Below, one piece after another: positions 33,201-41,100 of a stretch of DNA of 41,586 nucleotides. The DNA comes from Pseudomonadota bacterium. Its GTDB lineage: Bacteria > Pseudomonadota > Gammaproteobacteria > Burkholderiales > JAKAFK01. Position numbers and translations under genes: made by a program. The stretch lies in NCBI GenBank assembly GCA_021788645.1, contig JAJYKK010000021.1, forward strand, positions 1 through 41,586, written 5' to 3'. The notes under the pieces were generated by a model. That model saw only the letters and a list, made by a program, of their open reading frames with translations, was not told the origin of the DNA and searched no databases. How positions within the stretch are numbered: position 1 is the stretch's first letter; every line of letters begins with the position of its first letter.

Positions 33201-34014
33201 CATGGTCGTGCCGCACCCCGACCTCGACGAGGCGTCGGCTGTCCGCGCACCCCGCGCCGCGCCGCTGGCACCCTCCGAGCGGCTGCGCATCGTCGTCCTG
33301 GGCGCACTGAGCCCCATCAAGGGGCCCAACCTGCTGGAGGCGTGCGCGCTCGATGCCAAGGCCCGCGATCTACCGTTCGACTTCCATTTGATCGGCTATG
33401 CCTATCGAAATCTAACCGTGTATCCAAGGAGTCGGCTGCGCGTTCACGGGGCATATGACGACTCAGGGCTCGCGTCTCTCCTCGCCGCGGCCAACCCGCA
33501 TCTCGTCTGGTTCCCCGCCCAATGGCCGGAGACATACAGCTACACGCTAAGCGCCTGCCTCCAGGCCGGGTTGCCGGTGGCGACCACCGATCTGGGGGCC
33601 ATTCCCGAGCGACTGCGCGGGCGCGCATGGAGCTGGGTGCGACCATGGCAGCTCTCCCCCGCGCAATGGAATGATTTCTTCGCCGAAATCAGGGAGGCAC
33701 ACTTTCTGTCGGGCACAACTCCGGTCTTGCCGGGCACGCCACCCACGCGCGCGCCATTTGTCTACCCAGAGGACTATCTAAAGGCGTTGGCGCCCCCCCC
33801 TCCCCGAGGTCTCACGCCGGAACCGGACGCCATCTCTCTAATCGAAACGCACGCGTATTTCGGTTCCCGCCCTATTCATGGGCGCATCGCCCTCCGGGCG
33901 CGTGCGCTCAAGCAGCTCTATCGCCTGCGCTCCACCGCCGCCTTGGCGTGGCTCGCCAAGCGAATCCCACAGGCTTGGCAGCGGCGCGTGAAGAACTATC
34001 TGTTAGGTCATTGA
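30292..34014 (+). CDS. 1240-residue methyltransferase - coiled coil - GT2 - GT4 fusion
   Basis: The ATG at 30292 is chosen because the SAM domain follows soon after; there is no good Shine-Dalgarno. Order: class I methyltransferase (about 1-220: VVFDVGIGSGGLGQYLS, ICADVLEHLRYP, MLISVPNVAYSGL); a beta-rich region of unknown type (about 235-400); a charged coiled coil (about 405-470, rich in ERDEFRGEREGLKAEC-like heptads); a GT2 glycosyltransferase (about 510-790: VTDVIIPVYRG, VIVIDDAGPD, VLLNSDTEVP, ENDFCMRARANG); a GT4-type GT-B domain (about 800-1170: HVHHTLGIHP, GALSPIKGPNLLEA, PETYSYTLSACLQAGLP). Such multi-enzyme chains build and cap surface polysaccharide repeats at the inner membrane. 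Two C8 runs lie in its linkers (31777-31784, 33793-33800). Confidence 0.92.
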   Translation: MNPSALSSRHIYVRPFDPDDASSSLARIARRIPAGSVVFDVGIGSGGLGQYLSTAKSCVVDGVDCNEEALKLASSYYRALHLADLDQAPISAFAHPDKYDFIVCADVLEHLRYPSATLRQLLGMLRPMGRMLISVPNVAYSGLIGELLLGQFRYRPEGLLDETHLRFFTRPSLLEFLKDEGLHVWDVDPVLRPLHESEFQAPLHQLPPAIWRHVASQPDALTYQFVVEASLNPSETVSGGFGPATPAEATFGAQLYWRHTASPVFTEQESIIARGVIGQGEQSLVFPIPAIAGEYEGFRLDLADRPGYMRLYGIELREQGGRAVWSWDGRRESLAESMVRQVEFAEEKSLTSGVNVCLKGDDPCIEFRLTPLQLARLCGGGTLHLRASWPMSADYLVFARQSPTTERQAQLIASLQAECRALEQERDEFRGEREGLKAECERLASEREALMSERDALQAQHAEMVASQSWRVTRPLRALGKQAKMLHAAFSPAMKPPPQPTPQKDWMPDPVTDVIIPVYRGLHETRACIESVLAAGSSESREVIVIDDAGPDPELSSLLEDYARAGAITLLRNPENLGFVATANRGMGVHPQRDVVLLNSDTEVPAGWLARLRRAAYRDATIGTATPFSNNATICSYPTFCADNALPAGWSLSALDALFQQVNAGKTVDIPTAVGFCMYIRRDCLAQTGLFDVETYGRGYGEENDFCMRARANGWRHVLASDVFVFHAGAVSFGDSENTRKINAIDTLARIYPEYPELVHKYIARDPIRTLRYAVDAARLTATGRPVLLFITHDRGGGTDKHVHELAARFSDAAEVLCLKPDSGRALRLTWLRLGEALELFFEPEHEYEALLQVLRTFRVSHVHVHHTLGIHPRLFGLARDLGVSHDFTAHDFYPLCPQISLTTLADRYCGEPSEAGCDACLKTSPAPGGVDIRTWRQGHAMLLEGAMRLFVPSDSAAERFRRHFPEARIMVVPHPDLDEASAVRAPRAAPLAPSERLRIVVLGALSPIKGPNLLEACALDAKARDLPFDFHLIGYAYRNLTVYPRSRLRVHGAYDDSGLASLLAAANPHLVWFPAQWPETYSYTLSACLQAGLPVATTDLGAIPERLRGRAWSWVRPWQLSPAQWNDFFAEIREAHFLSGTTPVLPGTPPTRAPFVYPEDYLKALAPPPPRGLTPEPDAISLIETHAYFGSRPIHGRIALRARALKQLYRLRSTAALAWLAKRIPQAWQRRVKNYLLGH

Positions 34015-34133
34015 GCCGGCCAGAACCCCCGTCTGCCGGCCGTACGGCCGGCCCGTTGCGCTTCGGCAACTCCCGGGCGTGCGCCCGTTCGAAATAGAGC
34101 GTTACTGCGCAAATCGCGTGCATCAGCGGCCCG

Positions 34134-34144
34134 CCCCCCCCCCC
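34134..34144 (+). repeat. C11 homopolymer upstream of second RCC1 gene
   Basis: Eleven C in a row in non-coding DNA, about 36 bp upstream of the possible -10 TACAAT at 34180 and 225 bp before the start codon. A length change could alter promoter spacing or protein binding, but no -35 is recognised. Confidence 0.7.
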
Positions 34145-34310
34145 GCAGTCCAGTCCTATCACAAAGCAATATCATGCAGTACAATTGTGTCTCTGCGGAT
34201 CTGTTTCTCTTGATTGTGACCGGTAATGGGGCGCACGCTCGGCCATTGACTCGTGATGTGCCCGATGCTTGTCGGTTAGGGGAACCGCACCGGCGCGGAA
34301 AGGGACAAAG

Positions 34311-34332
34311 CCCGCTGCAGTAGCAGCGGGCC
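34311..34332 (+). promoter_or_regulatory. stable 9-bp hairpin in the 5' leader of the second RCC1 gene
   Basis: GCCCGCTGC, loop AGTA, GCAGCGGGC, immediately after GGAAAGGGACAAA. Together with preceding paired-looking GC-rich segments it suggests a folded leader. A faint resemblance to the GGGACGCAAAGCC core of c-di-GMP-I riboswitches is noted, but the core is not intact. A regulatory role is speculative. Confidence 0.4.
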
Positions 34333-34368
34333 GCAGATGATAACCAAAAAAATCCAGGGAGAACTTCA

Positions 34369-36390
34369 ATGCGTTCAGTTGATCGGGGGTTGCGCGCAGC
34401 ACGCCCGCTACGCGTGATCTACGTGTTCTTGCACCTTGCCCTCGCCACATGTTTAATCACTGCCGGGTCGGCCGACGGAGCCACGCCATTTTCGGCTCTG
34501 GCCCCTCAGCACACGTCCCTGACTGGGTACCCCGCGTCGCTGGCGCGAACGAATGCATTCACCACGACGCCCATGGTCGCGGCCGGCGCCTACCACAACA
34601 TCTTACTCAAGTCGGACGGCACGGTCTGGGCCTGCGGCGACAATCAGAACGGTGAGCTTGGCATTGGCACAACGGTTAACAGCGAATACGTGGTCCCGGT
34701 CAATGCCCTCTCGAATGTCATCTACGTGGGCGCCGGTTCGAATTTTAGCGTCGCGGTCCTCTCCGATGGCGCTGTCTGGGAATGGGGGGCCAATACTTAC
34801 GGCGAACTGGGCAACGGAACGACCACCCAAGATTCCACGCCAGCCGCCGTCAATGCCACCTGGGGTGGATTTTCCGTTACACCCAACCTGGGACACCCAC
34901 CGATTTCCGTGGGATCTCACCATGTCCTCGCCATTTCGCCCGATGGCTGGCTCAACGTCTGGGGCGATAACAGCCACGGACAATTGGGAACAGGAGATTA
35001 TGCGAACCGCTTGGCTCCGACCCCATTGAACTTTAGTCCTGGCACCTGGATCGACGTCGCCGCAGGGCATGCTCATAGCCTCGCGCTGAGAAACGATGGA
35101 ACCGTATGGGCCTGGGGCGACAACACGTACGGCCAGCTGGGCGACGGAACGACCACCAGCAGTCCCGTGCCGGTGCAAGTTCCCGGTCTTAGCGGCGTCA
35201 CCAACGTCATGGCAGACGGCTATGCGAGTTTTGCATGGAAGTCCGATGGCTCTCTATGGGCTTGGGGATACAATGCTGGCGGCACGCTGGGAAACGGCAC
35301 CACGACGGTGATGAGCACCGTGCCCGTCGAAGTCAGCCTTCCTGGCGCATACTCCGGGGTTTGGTGGTTCTTTAGGGGCACCTATCTGCATTCCATGCTC
35401 TTGAAGCCCGATCAGACCCTCTGGGCTTGGGGATTGAACAACGATGGCCAGCTCGGCATCGGCACCACCGCGAACAGCGATGTTCCAGTCCAAGTGCCCG
35501 GTTCCTGGATCTGGGCAAGCGCAGGTGAGTATCACAGCATCGCGATCAGCGCGTCAGGGGACGTTTATACCTGGGGCGACAACAGCGACGACCAGCTTTG
35601 CAACGGCACCACGACCAGCAGCGAGGTTCCGGTTAATGCCCTGAATGCAGGAGGAACTCCGAGCGTCACGCCGGAAGCCGGTTGGTGGTATGACCCCAAT
35701 CTCCCTGGAATGGGCTTCACCATTGAGCAAAACCCATCGAGTGGGCGGATCTACATGGCCGGATACCTGTATGCCACCTCGGGCGAAGCCACGTGGTACT
35801 CGTCGATGATGTCCGCATCATCCGGGTCGACCATGGCCGGCCCGCTCATGGCCTATAGCGGCGGTCAGACCCTGACCGGCCCATACCAGCCGGTCGCGGG
35901 CAGCAGCAACGTCGGCACTGCGCAACTCACTTTCTCCGACGCCTCCGACGGCACACTTTCGTGGCCGGGGGGCACCATTCCCATTCAGCGCTTCGATGCC
36001 ATCACCGGCGGATCTAGCACGGCACAGCCAGCCGGTACGCCCCAAACCGGGTGGTGGTATGACCCGTCCGAGCCGGGCACAGGCTATTCGATCGAGATCC
36101 AGTTCAATGCCAGTTATCCGAATGGCTACATGTTCATGGCAGGCTACATGTACGACGCATTCGGCAACCCGACCTGGTTTCTGTCATACGGCCCCATGAC
36201 CACGGCCACGACATATCAGGGCACGTGGGCACAATTCGCGAACGGGATCACATTGACCGGGCCTTACCAGTCGGAGTCCATCGTGAACAGCGATGTCGGC
36301 GCGGTGACGTTGCAGTTCACCGGCACTACAACCGCGACCCTAACGCTGCCCAATGGCACGTCGATGCCGCTCACGCGCTTTCAATTTTGA
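34369..36390 (+). CDS. second secreted RCC1-repeat protein with C-terminal GWW repeats
   Basis: 673 residues, ATG at 34369 with AGGGAGAA just upstream. The N-terminal 38 residues contain a signal peptide (hydrophobic VIYVFLHLALATCLITAG). Seven RCC1-type blades follow, each around [20 protein letters not shown]-like cores (variants include CNGTTTS in the last), giving a likely closed propeller. The end carries two GWWYDP repeats (GWWYDPNLPGMGFTIEQ and GWWYDPSEPGTGYSIEI) with TWY/TWF, LTGPYQ and TLTLPNGT motifs. It shares this architecture with the protein at 11529-13436, so the two are paralogues at opposite ends of the glycan island. Function unknown; an extracellular location is likely. Confidence 0.9.
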   Translation: MRSVDRGLRAARPLRVIYVFLHLALATCLITAGSADGATPFSALAPQHTSLTGYPASLARTNAFTTTPMVAAGAYHNILLKSDGTVWACGDNQNGELGIGTTVNSEYVVPVNALSNVIYVGAGSNFSVAVLSDGAVWEWGANTYGELGNGTTTQDSTPAAVNATWGGFSVTPNLGHPPISVGSHHVLAISPDGWLNVWGDNSHGQLGTGDYANRLAPTPLNFSPGTWIDVAAGHAHSLALRNDGTVWAWGDNTYGQLGDGTTTSSPVPVQVPGLSGVTNVMADGYASFAWKSDGSLWAWGYNAGGTLGNGTTTVMSTVPVEVSLPGAYSGVWWFFRGTYLHSMLLKPDQTLWAWGLNNDGQLGIGTTANSDVPVQVPGSWIWASAGEYHSIAISASGDVYTWGDNSDDQLCNGTTTSSEVPVNALNAGGTPSVTPEAGWWYDPNLPGMGFTIEQNPSSGRIYMAGYLYATSGEATWYSSMMSASSGSTMAGPLMAYSGGQTLTGPYQPVAGSSNVGTAQLTFSDASDGTLSWPGGTIPIQRFDAITGGSSTAQPAGTPQTGWWYDPSEPGTGYSIEIQFNASYPNGYMFMAGYMYDAFGNPTWFLSYGPMTTATTYQGTWAQFANGITLTGPYQSESIVNSDVGAVTLQFTGTTTATLTLPNGTSMPLTRFQF

Positions 36391-36616
36391 GAAAGCCATG
36401 TCCCATCCTGATTTGGCTGGTACCACCCGAATGGATCGTGGCCCCACGAGAAGCATGATCAAGAATAGTCTCATCGCACCGCTGTGCGTCATGGGGCACA
36501 ACCGGCAAACCGTCGGCCACCTCATACGCGATTACCCATCTGGGTATACGCGGCGGTGGGGTCGCCTGATCAAAATGGATACGCCGGGTTGGTACTCTAA
36601 CCGAGAAGGAGGAAAC

Positions 36617-37200
36617 ATGAGAAACCTACAGCGATAGACGCCGGAGTTTCGTGCCGAGCCGGTCGGATGGGTATTGGTGCAAGGGGCGGCGGCGAAGCGG
36701 CTGGCCATTTCCAATGGGGACGTCGGCGAACCGGATGGTGGCGGCCAAGGGTAAGGCCGCCGCTACCGCCCGGAGAGCGCGTCCGGTGGCGGCGCTGGGG
36801 GCTGAAAATGCCCGGTTACGCAAGGACCTGGCGGATGCCCGCATGGCACGTGATAGGTTGAAAAGAGCGACGGCGTACTTTGCCAGGGAGTCACTGCCCG
36901 GTACGCGTTCATGAAGCAATGGCGACCCCATGTTCCGGTCGGGGTGATGAGCCGCCTGTTCGACGTCTCGCGCAGCGGTTTCTCCGCGGGGCATGGGCGA
37001 GCGCCCTCGCGCCGTGGCCGCCGGAAGGACGAACGCCTCAAGGTGGCCCATCAGCGCAGCCGGGAAACCTATGGCATAGGGCCCTTGCGGCCGGCGGCTT
37101 GATAGCCGGCCGGGATCGCGTTGATCGGTTACCGAAGACACGCGGAGTGCACTACCGGCGGAAACGAAAATTCACGGCGACGACGAGTTCCAAAGCTAAT
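36617..37200 (+). pseudogene. decayed IS3-family element (orfA/orfB remnants)
   Basis: Pieces of the two IS3-type reading frames survive with stops and frameshifts. OrfA: TPEFRAEPVGWVLVQG after an in-frame TAG, AAAKRLAIS, then in another frame GAENARLRKDLADARMARDR and YFARESLPGTRS. OrfB: MKQWRPHVPVGVMSRLFDVS, then DERLKVAHQRSRETYGIGPL and, in another frame, RKFTATTSSKAN, where it breaks off. The DDE catalytic part is missing. GGAGG at 36607 precedes the old orfA start at 36617. It sits between the RCC1 gene and the 3' end of gluQ. Confidence 0.88.
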
Positions 37201-37254
37201 TGAATGGACGCCCACTTCCCCCTGGAATCCGTCCGTGCACGCCGCACGCACCGG

Positions 37255-38151
37255 TCAGTCCCACCCCTGCGGGGCGGCCCTCTGCCCGCAACACGGGATG
37301 CAGGAGATCTCCCAATGGTGCTCCGCCCAGCCCCAGATGTCGCCTAAGCGCGCATGGCGCAGCCGCGCCGGTGGGGCGTGTCCCAGAAAGCACAGCGCTT
37401 CGAAGAGCGCCTCGCGCTCGTCCGCATGGACCGGGGCGGCCAAGGTCTGCTTGGACAGCTTTTGGCCCTGTGCATTGGTGGCGATTGGCAAGTGCACATA
37501 CCGCGGGGTCAACAGGCCAAGTTGCCGCTGCAAATAGATCTGGCGAGCCGTCGAATCGAGCAGGTCGGCACCGCGTACGACGTCGGTCACCGCCTGTTCG
37601 CCGTCATCGACCACAACCGCGAGCTGATAGGCGACCCGCCCATCGGCACGCCGCAGGACAAAATCGCCGACCGCCGCGGCGAGGTTCTGCGACACGATTC
37701 CCTGCACTGCATCTTGAAACACGATGGGCGCGTCGGGCACCCGCACACGCAACGCGCGGGGAGACTTCCCTGGGGACAAACCATGGCGGCAAATGCCAGG
37801 ATAGACGCCGTTGCGGGCCACATCTTGAATCTCCCGGCGGGCACACCCGCACGGATAGATGAGCCCGCGCACACGCAATTGGTCGAGTGCGGCCTCATAC
37901 GCCTCGCCGCGGTGTCTTTGGTAAAGGACCGGTCCGTCCCACACCATGCCGAACCCTGACAGCGTGCGCAGAATCTCGCCCGCCGCGCCCTTGACCTCCC
38001 GTTGCGGATCGAGATCTTCGATTCGGACCAGCCACTCGCCGGATGCCGCGCGCGCGCAAAGATAGCTGCCCACGGCGGCGACCAGCGAACCGAAGTGAAG
38101 GCGCCCGGTCGGCGATGGGGCGAAACGGCCGCGATAAGACGAGGCGTTCAT
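37255..38151 (-). CDS. gluQ: glutamyl-Q tRNA(Asp) synthetase
   Basis: 298 residues from the ATG at 38151. GluRS-like catalytic core without anticodon-binding domain; it activates glutamate and attaches it to queuosine at position 34 of tRNA(Asp). Class I signature APSPTGRLHFGSL (HIGH-type), zinc site YPCGCARREI with a later PGICRHGL Cys, the DVVRGADLLDSTARQIYLQR block, and KMSKS-type GQKLSKQT. The length is normal for the family (also called YadB). The last residues (WEISCIPCCGQRAAP) are unusual and lie beside IS3 debris, so the 3' end may have been altered. It follows the PA2778-like peptidase by 58 bp on the same strand. Confidence 0.95.
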   Translation of the reverse strand: MNASSYRGRFAPSPTGRLHFGSLVAAVGSYLCARAASGEWLVRIEDLDPQREVKGAAGEILRTLSGFGMVWDGPVLYQRHRGEAYEAALDQLRVRGLIYPCGCARREIQDVARNGVYPGICRHGLSPGKSPRALRVRVPDAPIVFQDAVQGIVSQNLAAAVGDFVLRRADGRVAYQLAVVVDDGEQAVTDVVRGADLLDSTARQIYLQRQLGLLTPRYVHLPIATNAQGQKLSKQTLAAPVHADEREALFEALCFLGHAPPARLRHARLGDIWGWAEHHWEISCIPCCGQRAAPQGWD

Positions 38152-38209
38152 GGCGGCCGTGGGCTTCAGCGAAGGGCGCGAGCGGCTCGCGATCCGCGGC
38201 CGCGGCAAA

Positions 38210-39238
38210 TCACTCGGATGCGGAGCCCGGTCGTTGGGCGAGGATGGATTTCAGTGTCGCCTCCGCGGTCGCCCGCAGAGGGCCGCCCAAGTGAACCGCT
38301 CGACGTGCCGCCACCAGCGCCCGCGCCCGGTGGCCCTCGTCGGCAAGCGTCTGGGCAAGGTTGTTGAACGCGGCCGTCGCATCGGGGTGCAGCCGCGCGG
38401 CTCGCCGGAAAGCCGCCGCCGCGGCCGCCTTGTCTCCCAACGCGTAGGCGGTGTTGCCCTCGCCCATCAAGCCGGTCAGGCTCCCCGGCCAGCGTCGCAG
38501 CAAGGTCCCATAGGCCGCTCGCGCCGCCTTGAGTTCGCCCACCTCCTCCAAGGCGACCGCCGCCCGGGTGTAGCGGCCTTGTCCGGCCGTTACCGGCATC
38601 CGCTCGGGCGAAGTCGCGATCATGGCCCATTCCCCGCTGGCCCTCCAAAGGTATTCAAACACGCCAAAGGGCATGACGAGACGCCGCTTTTGTCCGGAGC
38701 GCAGCACGATCAGGCTCTTCGGCAGATCGTAGCCGACGACCACCGCATAATGCCAGACGTGGAACCAGTTCGGAAGAAGGAAATAATGCCCGTTGAAGCC
38801 ATAGTCCTGCAGCACGATGACCGGAGTGCCGGCCGCCACCTCTGTCAGCACGTCCACCAACTTGGGCGCGAGCCGATACGCGATCATGCCCGACTGTCTT
38901 GCGGCGGCCAGCATTTCCACTTGGAGGCTGCCATGCCGCTCGGGCAAATAGACCTCCGGCCGCAGGGTTTCCGGCGTGGCACGGGCGCCCGCCGCATCGA
39001 GCGTTTCAGACAAGGCGGTCGGTCCGCATTGATCCCCCTCCTGGGGAAAGAACGGGACTTGGCTGAGCTCGACATGGGAGGGAATGCCTGTCGGCGGATG
39101 GGCGTGCAGCGCCGCCGTCTGCGGCAGCAGCGTGGCGCATCCGCCCAACGCCAGCGCGCACGCCGCGCCGCACAGCTTGAGGATGGCGCGGAACGCGCTC
39201 CACCCCCTCGGCTCGCTACCCTCGTTCAGGGCGCGCAT
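38210..39238 (-). CDS. PA2778-type C39-like cysteine peptidase lipoprotein with TPR
   Basis: 342 residues from the ATG at 39238; longer in-frame starts at 39292 and 39358 exist and none has a convincing ribosome-binding site. The N-terminus is a lipoprotein signal with lipobox LGGC. A papain-like C39-type domain follows, with Cys in QEGDQCGPTALSETLDAAG and His in WHYAVVVGYD. A C-terminal TPR region (about 230-340, AAFRRAARLHPDATAAFNNL) ends the protein. The pair PA2778/PA2779 is conserved in many Proteobacteria; its substrate is not established. The next gene upstream on this strand is the PA2779 homologue, which supports the call. Confidence 0.87.
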   Translation of the reverse strand: MRALNEGSEPRGWSAFRAILKLCGAACALALGGCATLLPQTAALHAHPPTGIPSHVELSQVPFFPQEGDQCGPTALSETLDAAGARATPETLRPEVYLPERHGSLQVEMLAAARQSGMIAYRLAPKLVDVLTEVAAGTPVIVLQDYGFNGHYFLLPNWFHVWHYAVVVGYDLPKSLIVLRSGQKRRLVMPFGVFEYLWRASGEWAMIATSPERMPVTAGQGRYTRAAVALEEVGELKAARAAYGTLLRRWPGSLTGLMGEGNTAYALGDKAAAAAAFRRAARLHPDATAAFNNLAQTLADEGHRARALVAARRAVHLGGPLRATAEATLKSILAQRPGSASE

Positions 39239-39400
39239 CGACGGCGGCGCCACATCCGGTTCCGGCGTTCGCCGGCGGTCGTTTTTCCGCATGGAAGACA
39301 GGTCTGGGTTGCCGGGGACGAACAAGGCAGGAGTTGGCCAGCAGCCGGCTCCTGCCAATGCCTCCTCGGGGTCGAAAATGACGGCTGCCTCGTTCGCCGA

Positions 39401-39769
39401 TCACGTATTGTACGTATAGAGCGCCCAGACGATCAGCGCGATCACGATCACCCCTGCCGCGATCGCCCAGCCGCTGGTGCCCCCGGCAGGCAGGCCATTG
39501 AGATGTCCCGAAACCTGCTGCACTTCCTCATCGGTAAGCCCGGCCACGCGCTGCTTGGCCACACTCGCGCGGATACCCAAGGCCTCCAGCTGTTTGGTCA
39601 CGTCCGCGCGGGCGATGAAGCTGTCCAGCTTCTGACGGTCCAACTGGACTTGCGTGGGCGCGACCAACTGGCTCGTCCCCACCATCGCGGCGCCCGCAGA
39701 GAACGGCAACCACAGCATACTTACGATCAAGAGCCGGCTAACAAGCCGAAACAGAGCACTATTTTTCAT
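39401..39769 (-). CDS. PA2779-type small membrane protein
   Basis: 122 residues from the ATG at 39769 (GGGAG six bases upstream; ATG 39775 is also possible). Signal peptide or membrane segment at about 8-28 (LVSRLLIVSMLWLPFSAGA). A helical region follows with the family pattern IARADVTKQLEALGI and VAGLTDEEVQQVSGHLNGLP, then a Gly-rich turn and a C-terminal membrane helix (AIAAGVIVIALIVWALYTY). It looks like a small exported precursor anchored by its C-terminus and could be the substrate of the adjacent PA2778-type peptidase (inference from constant pairing). Confidence 0.87.
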   Translation of the reverse strand: MKNSALFRLVSRLLIVSMLWLPFSAGAAMVGTSQLVAPTQVQLDRQKLDSFIARADVTKQLEALGIRASVAKQRVAGLTDEEVQQVSGHLNGLPAGGTSGWAIAAGVIVIALIVWALYTYNT

Positions 39770-40020
39770 GACCATCTCCCGACATGTTGATGGGTTGGAA
39801 GGGAAGAACGGCTGACCCACGCCCGCAGGGAATCCGACGCGCCGCGAACACAATTGTTTTATAGGACGCCCCCCCAAGTGCGTCAAGAACGCTCGGCCGA
39901 TCGGCGCGCCCTGCTTGGCGTACGCGCGTCCGAATGGCCCAAAGCCCCTTCCGGCGAAGGCTTCCATTCGCTCGCTATAATGGCGGTAGAAACCCTCCCC
40001 GCATTCACTCGGAAGCCCCT
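39770..40020. other. divergent intergenic region
   Basis: About 250 bp between the PA2779-type gene and the glycosyltransferase. It contains a C7 run at 39869-39875 and a perfect TATAAT at 39976-39981 on the + strand without a recognisable -35 at normal spacing. The TATAAT could serve the gene at 40021, leaving a leader of about 30 bases. Confidence 0.4.
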
Positions 40021-41100
40021 GTGGAAAGACTGCGCGTCCTCTTTGCCGTTCACGACTGGGGTCTGGGCCATGCGACACGCGGCCTCGTGCTGATCCGGGC
40101 GCTGCTTGCCCGAGGACATGAAGTCACCGTCATCTGCGCCGGCCGCGCAGCGGCACTCCTAAGACAGGAACTGAACGGAAGTTGCGCATTCATCGAACTG
40201 CGAGACATCCCCAAGCCATTGAGTCGTATGGCATTCCTGTTCTATATCCGGATGAGTCTCGCCATGCCCGCAGTCTTCGAGACGTTCCGGCGCGAGCAGC
40301 GCCTCGTCGAGGACTTGTGCCGCGATCGCCGTTTCGACCGGATCATTTCGGACAGCCGCCTGGGCGTCCACCATCCCGTGATCCCGAGCTACTTCCTGTT
40401 CCATTCTCCGCGCCAGATCATCCCGGGGCGACCGCGCGCCCTCGAGAGATTCGTGGAAAGCAACCAGCGCTCGCTGCTGTTCAAGGCAAGAAAGATCCTC
40501 GTGCCCGATAGCGCCAAGGATGGCCTGGCCGGTGAGCTGTGCCACCATCTGGCTTGCGACTGGGAGAATCGGCTGGAGTACATTGGCATTCTGTCGAGGG
40601 TACGCCGGCAAGATCTGCCCCAGGACATCGACGTCTTCATCAGCATCTCCGGCGCGGAGCCGCAGCGCACGATCTTCGAGCGGCTCGTGCTCGCCCAGGC
40701 CCACCAGCTCCGTGGGCGGGTCGTAATCACCCTGGGCCGTCCCGATCTCGCCCCTGCCGTCGCCGACGACGGGCGCCTCGCCGTTCACAGCTTCATGGAC
40801 CGCGCCACGCAAGAGGCCATGATGAATCGCGCCCGCCTTGTCGTGACCCGATCAGGCTATACGACGGTGATGGAGCTCGCCGAACTGGGCAAGCGCGCAC
40901 TCCTCGTCCCGACGCTCGGACAAAGCGAGCAAGAATACCTCGCCGCCTATCACCACCGGCTCGGGCACGCCTACGGGGTACGGCAAAAGGACTTGCGGCT
41001 GGCGCGAGACGTGGCGATTGCCGGGCGCTATCCCGGTCTGTCCACGTCCTGCCCGACCTCCGTTTCCGTGACGCGCTTTCTCGCCGCGATTGAGGCCTGA
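40021..41100 (+). CDS. MurG-like (GT28-type) glycosyltransferase
   Basis: 359 residues from the GTG at 40021, which starts the protein right before the first Rossmann strand (RLRVLFAVHDWGLGHATRG) and has GGAAG upstream. GT-B fold: an N-terminal lobe with a Gly/His loop, and a C-terminal lobe with FISISGAEPQRTIFE, VHSFMDRATQEAM, and the donor-binding segment VVTRSGYTTVMELAELGKRA followed by VPTLGQSEQEYLA. This resembles UDP-GlcNAc-type transferases of the MurG and diacylglycerol glycosyltransferase group. The acceptor is unknown. It lies outside the main island and is followed by about 200 bp without a gene. Confidence 0.87.
   Translation: MERLRVLFAVHDWGLGHATRGLVLIRALLARGHEVTVICAGRAAALLRQELNGSCAFIELRDIPKPLSRMAFLFYIRMSLAMPAVFETFRREQRLVEDLCRDRRFDRIISDSRLGVHHPVIPSYFLFHSPRQIIPGRPRALERFVESNQRSLLFKARKILVPDSAKDGLAGELCHHLACDWENRLEYIGILSRVRRQDLPQDIDVFISISGAEPQRTIFERLVLAQAHQLRGRVVITLGRPDLAPAVADDGRLAVHSFMDRATQEAMMNRARLVVTRSGYTTVMELAELGKRALLVPTLGQSEQEYLAAYHHRLGHAYGVRQKDLRLARDVAIAGRYPGLSTSCPTSVSVTRFLAAIEA

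Larger units (their letters stand above)
34015..34368. other. intergenic leader region of second RCC1 gene with palindromes and a C11 run
   Basis: About 350 bp without a gene. It holds an 18-bp palindrome GCCGGCCGTACGGCCGGC (34035-34052), a small hairpin GTTGC/GCAAC (34055-34070), a C11 run (34134-34144), a possible -10 TACAAT (34180-34185) and a strong hairpin near 34311-34332. None of the hairpins has a proper T-run, so a terminator for the upstream gene is not evident. Confidence 0.6.

Noticed and set aside
34270-34340. c-di-GMP-I riboswitch
   Set aside because: Only a partial GGGACAAAGCC resemblance; the conserved core and the second stem-loop with its receptor could not be traced.
38150-39790. 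546-codon + strand ORF opposite the PA2778/PA2779 pair
   Set aside because: Antisense shadow of two genes with clear families on the other strand.
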